Shown here: positions 1 through 5,823 of the stretch, piece after piece
Numbering within the stretch: position 1 is the first letter of the stretch
Layout of the letters: every line of letters begins with the position of its first letter
Source of the DNA: Bacteroidota bacterium
Lineage (GTDB): Bacteria; Bacteroidota; Bacteroidia; Bacteroidales; JADFUO01
Direction: 5' to 3'
NCBI GenBank assembly: GCA_030614305.1
Contig: JAUWKH010000031.1
Coordinates: 1-11,003, forward strand
Length of the DNA: 11,003 bases
The notes under the pieces: generated by a model
What the model saw: the letters and a program-made list of their open reading frames with translations, nothing else
What the model was told of the DNA's origin: nothing
The model's database searches: none
Translations under genes and position numbers: made by a program

Positions 1-343
1 AACGGATAAATCTCAAAGATTTTTTGTTTCAGAAATAATACGCGAAAAAATTCTTCTATATTATTCTAAAGAAATCCCTTACTCAATTGAAGTTGTGGTA
101 GATGAATTTAAAGAAGAAAAAAATATAACCAGGATTAAAGCATTTATTTATGTTGCACGTGATTCGCAAAAAGCAATAATTATCGGACATAAAGGAAATG
201 CAATTAAAAAAGTTGGAACTGAAGCAAGAATTGATATAGAAGATTTTACTGAAAAAAAAGTGTACCTTGAGTTAAGTGTTAAAGTTAATAAAGACTGGCG
301 AAATAAGGAAAGTCAGCTAAAGCGGTTTGGTTATATTAATTAA
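1..343 (+). CDS. era: GTPase Era, C-terminal KH-domain part (5' end outside window)
   Basis: Era is a GTPase that binds 16S rRNA near its 3' end and helps the 30S subunit mature. Only the last 113 residues are visible; the first whole codon is at position 2, and the GTPase domain lies left of the window. The visible part begins with the linker SEIIREKIL and the segment [14 protein letters not shown], followed by a type II KH domain. Its RNA-binding GxxG loop is GHKG at visible residues 62-65, followed by KKVGTEAR and the conserved ending VKVNKDWRN and LKRFGY. This arrangement is diagnostic of Era. The reading frame is open from the left edge, so an internal GTG at 95 should not be taken as the start. 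der follows after 26 bp on the same strand, so the two are probably one transcription unit. Confidence 0.95.
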   Translation, partial: TDKSQRFFVSEIIREKILLYYSKEIPYSIEVVVDEFKEEKNITRIKAFIYVARDSQKAIIIGHKGNAIKKVGTEARIDIEDFTEKKVYLELSVKVNKDWRNKESQLKRFGYIN

Positions 344-369
344 TTATAAATAAATTTAATAATATAATA

Positions 370-1677
370 ATGGGAAATATTGTTGCAATTGTTGGAAGAC
401 CAAATGTAGGTAAATCCACTTTTTTCAACAGGTTAGTTGAAAGTCGTCAGGCTATTGTTGAACATACAAGTGGTGTTACCCGCGACAGGCATTATGGAAA
501 GACCGATTGGAACGGAATAGAATTTTCTGTGATTGACACCGGAGGATATGTAGTTGGATCTGATGATGTTTTTGAGGAAGAAATTAGAAAACAGATAGCT
601 TTTGCAATAAACGAAGCTGATGTCATAATATTTATGGTTGATGTAAAAGAAGGATTAACCGGCATGGATGAAGATGTTGCCAATCTCCTCAGAAAATCTG
701 AAAAAAAAGTATTTTTAGTCGTAAATAAAGTTGATAACAATAAACGACTTATTGATGCCAACGAATTCTATCAACTCGGATTTGATAAAATTTACTGCAT
801 TTCTTCAATAAACGGCAGCGGAACCGGCGATCTGCTTGATGATGTGGTAAAAGAATTCCCCGAAACAGAAAAAGAAGAAATACCCGATCTACCCAAATAT
901 GCTGTTATCGGCAGACCTAATGTTGGTAAATCTTCATTGATAAATGCTTTGATAGGAGATGAACGAAATATTGTTACTCCGGTTGCCGGAACAACCCGCG
1001 ATTCAATTTATACACGATACAACAGCTTTGGATTTGATTTTGTGTTAGTTGACACAGCAGGTTTACGAAAAAAAGGAAAGGTTTATGAAAATATTGAATT
1101 TTACTCTGTAATGCGTTCTATCAGGGCAATAGAAAATTCAGATGTATGTTTTTTGCTGATTGATGCCAAGGATGGTTTTGAAGGACAGGATTTAAACATT
1201 TTTCATCTTGTTGAAAAAAACAGAAAAGGAGTCGTAATTGTTGTAAACAAATGGGATTTGATTGAAAAAACTTCTAATACACATATTGAATTTGAAAATA
1301 AAATCAGAGAAAAAGTCGCACCATTTAAGGATGTTCCAATCGTTTTTACTTCGGTAATCAACAAACAAAGAATTTTTAAAGCACTTGAAATTGCTCATCA
1401 GGTTTATAAAAACAGAAGTAATCGTATTACTACTTCAAAACTAAATGATATTTTGCTACCAATAATTGAAGCCACACCTCCACCGGCAGCTTCAAGAGGC
1501 AGGTATATCAGAATCAAGTATATCACACAATTGCCAACACCTTTTCCTGCATTTGTATTTTTCTGCAATTTACCTCAGGATGTTAAAGACTCATATAAAC
1601 GGTTTTTGGAAAACAAAATACGTGAGAACTTTCATTTTACGGGAGTTCCAATTCAAATTTATTTCAGAAAAAAATAA
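370..1677 (+). CDS. der: Ribosome biogenesis GTPase Der (EngA), double G-domain
   Basis: Der is an essential tandem-GTPase factor for late 50S subunit assembly, acting in the cytoplasm on pre-50S particles. At 435 residues it has the usual length. The first G domain shows GRPNVGKS at 9-16 (G1), TRD at 37-39 (G2), DTGG at 56-59 (G3) and NKVD at 119-122 (G4). The second shows GRPNVGKS at 181-188, TTRD at 209-212, DTAG at 229-232 and NKWD at 294-297. The C-terminal KH-like domain that is characteristic of Der follows, from about residue 350, with the conserved stretch ending [13 protein letters not shown]. The ATG at 370 places G1 at the usual distance from the N-terminus; no strong Shine-Dalgarno sequence precedes it, which is normal in Bacteroidota. 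It sits between era and an S4-domain gene, a ribosome-assembly cluster. Confidence 0.97.
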   Translation: MGNIVAIVGRPNVGKSTFFNRLVESRQAIVEHTSGVTRDRHYGKTDWNGIEFSVIDTGGYVVGSDDVFEEEIRKQIAFAINEADVIIFMVDVKEGLTGMDEDVANLLRKSEKKVFLVVNKVDNNKRLIDANEFYQLGFDKIYCISSINGSGTGDLLDDVVKEFPETEKEEIPDLPKYAVIGRPNVGKSSLINALIGDERNIVTPVAGTTRDSIYTRYNSFGFDFVLVDTAGLRKKGKVYENIEFYSVMRSIRAIENSDVCFLLIDAKDGFEGQDLNIFHLVEKNRKGVVIVVNKWDLIEKTSNTHIEFENKIREKVAPFKDVPIVFTSVINKQRIFKALEIAHQVYKNRSNRITTSKLNDILLPIIEATPPPAASRGRYIRIKYITQLPTPFPAFVFFCNLPQDVKDSYKRFLENKIRENFHFTGVPIQIYFRKK

Positions 1678-1695
1678 CATTTCAAGATATTTTAA

Positions 1696-2079
1696 ATGGA
1701 TAGCGGATTACGGATTGATAAATGGCTCTGGGCAGTACGAATTTTCAAAACACGCAACCAGGCTGCCGATGCTTGTAAAGCCGGTAAAGTGAAAACTGAT
1801 AGTAGCAGCGTTAAACCCTCAAGGGAAATAAAAATTAATGATATTATTACGGTTCAGATTGGAGCTTTAACTAAAACCATTAGAGTTACAGGCATTATCA
1901 AAAACCGTGTTTCAGCAAAATTAGCTGTTGATTATGTTGAAGACCTTACCCCTGAAGAAGAATACGAAAAACTCAAATTAATGAAAGAAGTAAATTTTGA
2001 AAGACGCGACACGGGTGTTGGCAGACCTACAAAAAAAGAAAGAAGAATAATAACTAAACTGAAGAAATTTAAATTTTAA
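1696..2079 (+). CDS. S4-domain RNA-binding protein, HslR/Hsp15 (RqcP-like) family
   Basis: A 127-residue protein with an N-terminal S4 RNA-binding domain at about residues 4-64. The family's opening is visible (LRIDKWLWAVRIFKTR, then AADACKAGKV), as is a hydrophobic beta-strand segment near INDIITVQIG. The tail is basic, with GRPTKKERR at 109-117 and a lysine-rich end, and should also contact RNA. In known relatives, Escherichia coli Hsp15 binds free 50S subunits carrying nascent chains, and Bacillus RqcP helps elongate C-terminal tails on stalled chains. Which role applies here cannot be read from the sequence, so I give no symbol. The gene lies 18 bp after der and is probably co-transcribed with it. 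Its stop codon overlaps the stop of the converging lipoprotein gene. Confidence 0.88.
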   Translation: MDSGLRIDKWLWAVRIFKTRNQAADACKAGKVKTDSSSVKPSREIKINDIITVQIGALTKTIRVTGIIKNRVSAKLAVDYVEDLTPEEEYEKLKLMKEVNFERRDTGVGRPTKKERRIITKLKKFKF

Positions 2080-2516
2080 TTCTCTGTATCATTTTTCTCG
2101 TAATCAATCTCTTTAAGCAATTCACCCTTTTCATCCCAGAATTTCCATTTACCGACACGGGTTCCATTTTCATATTTACCTTCAATATATTTTGCACCGT
2201 TTCTGTGCCACGTCATACCAAAGCCATCCCTCCTGCCATCCTTAAAAAAACCTTCACTCCATTTATTACCATTTTCATAATAATATAACCATTTTCCATC
2301 CCTCTGATTGTTTTTAAAAGTTCCCTCCATCCTTATCTTATGATTTTCATAATAAGAGATTTCTTTAACCAACAAAGAATCTCCTTTAACGATTTCATAA
2401 AGTTTAACAACTTTTGGTGTACCATCCTCATAAGTTGATTCAACAACTTCATGTAATTTACTTGTGCAGGCAAATAATAAAATCAAAACAAAAAACAAAC
2501 TAAATATTTTTTTCAT
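2076..2516 (-). CDS. Small lipoprotein with MORN-type repeats (YwqK-like)
   Basis: A 146-residue predicted lipoprotein. The N-terminus has Lys-Lys, a hydrophobic stretch at residues 4-15 and a lipobox-like LFAC, so Cys17 would be lipidated after signal peptidase II cleavage. Phe at -2 is an unusual lipobox residue, so lipidation is likely rather than certain. The mature part consists of repeats of about 24 residues built around aromatic/ENG followed by EGxFKxGxRDG. The RDG/RVG turns fall at residues 72-74, 96-98 and 120-122, exactly 24 apart. This is the MORN_2 variant that databases often label 'YwqK family antitoxin'; no toxin partner is present, so I do not use that label as a function. 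It follows the dihydroorotase gene by 12 bp, with AAAAGG directly before the ATG, and is probably the last gene of that operon. Function unknown; a surface or periplasmic role is inferred. Confidence 0.82.
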   Translation of the reverse strand: MKKIFSLFFVLILLFACTSKLHEVVESTYEDGTPKVVKLYEIVKGDSLLVKEISYYENHKIRMEGTFKNNQRDGKWLYYYENGNKWSEGFFKDGRRDGFGMTWHRNGAKYIEGKYENGTRVGKWKFWDEKGELLKEIDYEKNDTEN

Positions 2517-2528
2517 CCTTTTAATTTT

Positions 2529-3887
2529 TTAACGGTCAAACAAAATTCTCCGACCTTTTATCAATTCATTAAATTCACCATTATCATAAACTAAATTCCC
2601 GTTTACAAAAGTATGCGAAATTTTTGATTTGAAAGTATGTCCTTCAAAAGGTGACCATCCACATTTATATAAAATATTTGCTTTATTAACTTCCTGGCTT
2701 GCATTTAAATCAACTAAAGTTAAATCAGCCCAATATCCTTCTCTGATATATCCGCGTTTTTTCATCTGAAAACTTATGGCAGGTGCATGACACATTTTTT
2801 CCACAATTTTCTCCAAAGATATTTTTCCTTCGTGATAAAAATCAAGCATAGCCAATAATGAATGCTGAATTAAAGGTCCACCTGACTGAGCTTTAAAATA
2901 AGCATTCAGTTTCTCATCCAATTTGTGCGGAGCATGGTCAGTGGCAATTATGTCAATTTTATTATTCAAAACACCTTCAAATAAACTTTCCTGATCATTT
3001 TTAGTTTTTATTGCAGGATTCCACTTTATTTTTGTTCCGAGCTTATCATAATCACTATCATTAAACCATAAATGATGTATACATACTTCAGAGGTGATTT
3101 TTTTCTTTTCAAGCGGAATAGTATTGTCAAATAATTCCAATTCTTTGGCTGTTGATAAATGTAAGATGTGCAAGCGAGTGTTGTGTTTTTTTGCAAGACT
3201 AACAGCTAAAGCCGATGATTTATAACATGCCTCTTCACTCCTTATCAATGTATGTTTTTCAACAGAAATATTTTCTCCGAATTTTTCTTTATAAATTTTA
3301 ATATTTTGTTGAATAATATCTTCATCCTCACAATGAACTGCAACTAAAAGTTTGGATTTTGAAAATATTTCATTTAATATATCAATATCATTCACCAGCA
3401 TATTTCCGGTTGAAGCACCCATAAAAACTTTTATTCCACAAACATTTTCGGGATTGGTTTTTAAAACCTCATTTATGTTATTATTTGATGCTCCAAAATA
3501 AAACGAATAATTTGCTAATGATTTTTCAGCAGCGATTTTATATTTATCCTCCAATAATTCCTGAGTTAAAACATTCGGAATTGTATTAGGCATTTCCATA
3601 AAGGAAGTTATGCCACCGGCAACGGCTGCTTTGCTTTCGGAATAAATATCGGCTTTATAAGTTAAACCTGGTTCCCTAAAATGCACATGGTCGTCAATCA
3701 CACCCGGAATAAGGCATTTTCCATTTGCATTAATTATAGTATAGTTTTTATTTTTATCCTCTACGTATGTATTTTCATTTTTTCTGATGATCTTTGAAAT
3801 CAAGCCATTTTCAATTATCAATTCACCCTGAAAAGTTTCTCCTTCATTAACAATTTGTGCATTGATAATATAAAAGCTATTTTCCAT
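2529..3887 (-). CDS. pyrC: Dihydroorotase (amidohydrolase superfamily)
   Basis: This enzyme interconverts N-carbamoyl-aspartate and dihydroorotate, step three of pyrimidine synthesis, in the cytoplasm. The 452-residue protein has the amidohydrolase barrel and its metal ligands: H67 and H69 in DHVHFREPG, K153 in GIKVFMG (the position of the carboxylated lysine), H185 in AVHCED, H243 in ILHLST and D317 in TDHAPH. R71, N101 (MPNT) and H321 match residues that bind the substrate carboxylate. TDHAPH, rather than the SDHSPC of allantoinases, and the later GGPLIQHSL favour dihydroorotase over allantoinase or hydantoinase. The ATG start gives a normal N-terminal beta domain. The gene lies 34 bp after the glycosyltransferase gene and 12 bp before the lipoprotein gene. 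No other pyr gene is in the window, so the assignment rests on motifs. Confidence 0.88.
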   Translation of the reverse strand: MENSFYIINAQIVNEGETFQGELIIENGLISKIIRKNENTYVEDKNKNYTIINANGKCLIPGVIDDHVHFREPGLTYKADIYSESKAAVAGGITSFMEMPNTIPNVLTQELLEDKYKIAAEKSLANYSFYFGASNNNINEVLKTNPENVCGIKVFMGASTGNMLVNDIDILNEIFSKSKLLVAVHCEDEDIIQQNIKIYKEKFGENISVEKHTLIRSEEACYKSSALAVSLAKKHNTRLHILHLSTAKELELFDNTIPLEKKKITSEVCIHHLWFNDSDYDKLGTKIKWNPAIKTKNDQESLFEGVLNNKIDIIATDHAPHKLDEKLNAYFKAQSGGPLIQHSLLAMLDFYHEGKISLEKIVEKMCHAPAISFQMKKRGYIREGYWADLTLVDLNASQEVNKANILYKCGWSPFEGHTFKSKISHTFVNGNLVYDNGEFNELIKGRRILFDR

Positions 3888-3921
3888 TCTTTTATAATAA
3901 AATAAGGTACAGATTTAACCT

Positions 3922-4659
3922 CTACTTCACCGGTTCTATCTTATTAAATATACTTCTTAAACGCAAATCTATTACACCAAAAATTGCTTCTTTAAAAATA
4001 CTTGTATTCATTTTTGATTCTCCTTCGGTGCGGTCTGTAAAAATAATTGGTACTTCTACAACATTAAATCCAAGTTTCCATGTAGTAAATTTCATTTCTA
4101 TCTGAAAAGCATAACCTGTAAATTTAACTTTATCAAGATTTATAGTTTCTAAAACTTTACGTTTATAACACTTAAAACCAGCTGTAGTATCCCACACTTT
4201 CATTCTTGTAATAAACCGCACATAAGCCGAAGCATAATACGACATCAAAACCCTGCCAATTGGCCAATTCACAACATTTACACCGGTAACGTATCGAGAA
4301 CCGATCGCAAGGTCTGCACCCTTATTTGCACAAGTATCATACAAACGAACAAGGTCATCAGGATTATGCGAAAAGTCAGCATCCATTTCAAAAATATATT
4401 CGTAATCCTTTTTCAAAGCCCATTTAAAGCCATGTATATAAGCTGTACCTAAGCCCAGTTTACCTTTCCTTTCCTCAATAAATAAATGATCATGGAATTC
4501 TTTCATTAAAGATTTTACAATATCCGCAGTTCCGTCAGGCGAACCATCATCAACTATCAGAATATCAAATTCTTTGTCTAAAGAAAATACTTTACGAATT
4601 ATTTTTTCAATATTTTCTTTTTCTTTATATGTAGGTATTATTACTAAACTATCTGACAC
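3922..4659 (-). CDS. Family 2 glycosyltransferase, DPM1-like polyprenol monophosphomannose synthase
   Basis: A 245-residue GT-A fold glycosyltransferase. It shows VIIPTYKEKENI at 6-17, DDGSPDGTA at 37-45, GLGTAYIHGF at 69-78 and the metal/nucleotide-binding DAD at 93-95 within EMDADFSHNPDDL. GSRYVTG (120-126) and NVVNWP (128-133) follow, then the AGFKCYKR block. These together are the DPM1 signature: transfer of a sugar, classically mannose from GDP-mannose, to a polyprenyl phosphate at the inner membrane face. There is no C-terminal transmembrane domain, so it is the short single-domain form. The actual sugar and its acceptor pathway cannot be told from here. The start is GTG at 4659: no ATG lies between it and the upstream in-frame stop, and the family's conserved IIPTY sits at the usual distance. 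It leads a probable operon with pyrC and the lipoprotein gene; I find no clear TAnnTTTG box upstream. Confidence 0.88.
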   Translation of the reverse strand: MSDSLVIIPTYKEKENIEKIIRKVFSLDKEFDILIVDDGSPDGTADIVKSLMKEFHDHLFIEERKGKLGLGTAYIHGFKWALKKDYEYIFEMDADFSHNPDDLVRLYDTCANKGADLAIGSRYVTGVNVVNWPIGRVLMSYYASAYVRFITRMKVWDTTAGFKCYKRKVLETINLDKVKFTGYAFQIEMKFTTWKLGFNVVEVPIIFTDRTEGESKMNTSIFKEAIFGVIDLRLRSIFNKIEPVK

Positions 4660-4783
4660 TATTCTAAATTTTAACTTTACGAAATTAAATTATTGATTAA
4701 AAAGATAAAAATATTTTATGATTATTTAACGAAAATAAAACATGGAACTTGCAAATTGCAATAATATTTTTAAAAATTGACAA

Positions 4784-4799
4784 TCCTGTGCATTCAGGA
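4784..4799 (-). terminator. Possible weak hairpin terminator after the LiaF-like gene
   Basis: TCCTG and CAGGA form a perfect 5-bp stem around a 6-base loop, 22 bases past the stop of the LiaF-like gene. Read on the minus strand, an AT-rich stretch with a run of five T follows after a few bases. The stem is short and the T-run is not adjacent, so this is a weak candidate. The rest of the 162-bp gap (4660-4821) is very AT-rich, with TTGCAA repeated at 4749-4754 and 4756-4761, and shows no gene. Confidence 0.25.
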
Positions 4800-4821
4800 G
4801 TAAAATTTTTAATAACGAATT

Positions 4822-5529
4822 CTATCTTCCTTTTATTTCACCGCCACCAAACATTACCATACCTCTAATAATAAGTGTCTTTTTTGTTTCCTTAATAACT
4901 GAAGTTGTAACATGCCGTTTGTCTGAAAATCCTCCAAAAATACTTGTTACCTTATTTAGCACATTCCAGTCATTAGGCACAATAATATTTGAGCCTCCAA
5001 ACATGTAAAATATTTCTATGACATTAGTTTCATCTGAAAGTTCAGCATCAGTCATATCAATATCCGATCCACCAAAAATTGAAGTTATTGTGCCGCCCCT
5101 AAAATTTTTATTTGATATTTTCTTTTCAGAACCACTGAAAAGATTGAATTCATCAATAAAGTCCGCTTCCTTATCATGTGTATCTCTGATTTTTATTCTC
5201 TTTCTTCCGTAACCATGCTTGAATATGATGATTACACCTACTGCTATTAATAATATTGGCCAGAAATTCCGCCTGAAACTATCTGACAGATCAAAAATTT
5301 CCGGAAGGAGGAAAAAAACTCCGATTACTATCAGGATATATCCTGAAATCCTGCTTTGTGTAAAAAGAAGGTTAAACAAACCTATTGCTATCAATAGCAT
5401 TTGCCACGAAATTAGAATATCATCTAATTGCTGAGGAATTAATCCCATCTTATAAAGAAGAATGATCAGTCCTGCAATAATGAAAAATATCCCGAATCCA
5501 AATGTACGGTTTTGATTGTGTGAAGTCAT
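4822..5529 (-). CDS. Membrane protein with LiaF-like C-terminal repeat domain
   Basis: A 235-residue integral membrane protein. Four hydrophobic segments lie at about residues 10-28, 38-56, 61-78 and 88-104, resembling the LiaF-type transmembrane domain (DUF5668-like). A basic patch GRKRIK follows, then a soluble domain with four FGG motifs at 152-154, 177-179, 198-200 and 227-229. Each closes a short beta unit such as SIFGGSDIDM, as in the beta-solenoid-like C-terminal domain of LiaF and related cell-envelope stress proteins. In Firmicutes LiaF restrains the LiaSR two-component system; no kinase or regulator is next to this gene, so I infer only an envelope-linked role. I chose the ATG at 5529 over the TTG at 5556. 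The TTG lies inside the likely -7 promoter box, and the ATG leaves a short hydrophilic N-terminus before helix 1. Confidence 0.8.
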   Translation of the reverse strand: MTSHNQNRTFGFGIFFIIAGLIILLYKMGLIPQQLDDILISWQMLLIAIGLFNLLFTQSRISGYILIVIGVFFLLPEIFDLSDSFRRNFWPILLIAVGVIIIFKHGYGRKRIKIRDTHDKEADFIDEFNLFSGSEKKISNKNFRGGTITSIFGGSDIDMTDAELSDETNVIEIFYMFGGSNIIVPNDWNVLNKVTSIFGGFSDKRHVTTSVIKETKKTLIIRGMVMFGGGEIKGR

Positions 5530-5553
5530 GGTTTTAATTTTTTGATTATGGAA

Positions 5554-5561
5554 CAAAAATA
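5554..5561 (-). promoter_or_regulatory. Bacteroidota-type -7 box for the LiaF-like gene
   Basis: TATTTTTG on the minus strand matches TAnnTTTG. It would place transcription start about 20 bases before the ATG at 5529. No TTG is seen at the expected -33 spacing, so the call is moderate. Confidence 0.45.
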
Positions 5562-5603
5562 ACTGAAAAAGTTAATTAAACTAAATTGTTGTTAAAATAT
5601 TTT

Positions 5604-5790
5604 AAACCTACGAGGTTTGAGCTATTTTGCTGCAAAACAGAATCTTGTTTATCTAAGCTTTTATACTAATGCTGAATAGAAATACAAAAATTTTAAATGT
5701 CTATTCAGCACGCATAACTAATTCTAAACAGCTTTACTTCGCAAAACTTGTTAAGAATTAGTATAATAGAATTAAAACCTCGTAGGTTTT
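5604..5790. repeat. Nested inverted-repeat element between mfd and the LiaF-like gene
   Basis: This noncoding stretch fills most of the 267-bp gap between the two genes. Its ends are the 15-mers AAACCTACGAGGTTT (5604-5618) and AAACCTCGTAGGTTT (5775-5789), exact reverse complements of each other and each a hairpin in itself. Inside are TGCTGAATAGA/TCTATTCAGCA (5670-5680 and 5700-5710, perfect 11 bp) and TTATACTAAT/ATTAGTATAA (5661-5670 and 5757-5766, perfect 10 bp). A 14-bp pair with one mismatch lies at 5717-5730 and 5749-5762. The last two compete for the same right arm, so alternative folds are possible. I see no open reading frame of note. It could be a small non-autonomous mobile element (MITE- or REP-like), a structured RNA, or terminators accumulated between genes. 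A match elsewhere in the genome is needed to choose. Confidence 0.6.
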
Positions 5791-5792
5791 TT
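5774..5792 (-). terminator. Likely rho-independent terminator of mfd (possibly bidirectional)
   Basis: AAAACCT and AGGTTTT form a perfect 7-bp stem around a 3-base loop, about 33 bases past the mfd stop. A T-rich tract is contained in and follows the stem on the minus strand, and T's also follow on the plus strand. Only two G-C pairs plus A-T pairs make up the stem, so its strength is uncertain. It is also the right end of the inverted-repeat element. Confidence 0.5.
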
Positions 5793-5823
5793 ATGGCTTC
5801 TGACATCTTACCTTCCTTTGCCG

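Noticed and set aside
95..343. A separate short gene starting at GTG 95
   Set aside because: The frame is open to position 2 and the upstream residues match Era, so this is the tail of era.
492..761. Minus-strand open reading frame inside der
   Set aside because: It lies opposite the strongly conserved first G domain of Der, and its translation is low-complexity and serine-rich with no recognisable motif.
1466..1792. Plus-strand open reading frame spanning the end of der and the start of the S4 gene
   Set aside because: It is out of frame with two well-supported genes and shows no protein-like conservation.
2076..2516. Antitoxin of a toxin-antitoxin pair, from the usual YwqK-family label
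   Set aside because: The protein has a lipoprotein signal and no adjacent toxin gene; its neighbours are dihydroorotase and the converging S4 gene.
5619..5774. CRISPR-like or tRNA-like structure in the repeat-rich gap
   Set aside because: The repeats are inverted and of different sequences, not regularly spaced direct repeats, and no cloverleaf with a T-loop could be found.
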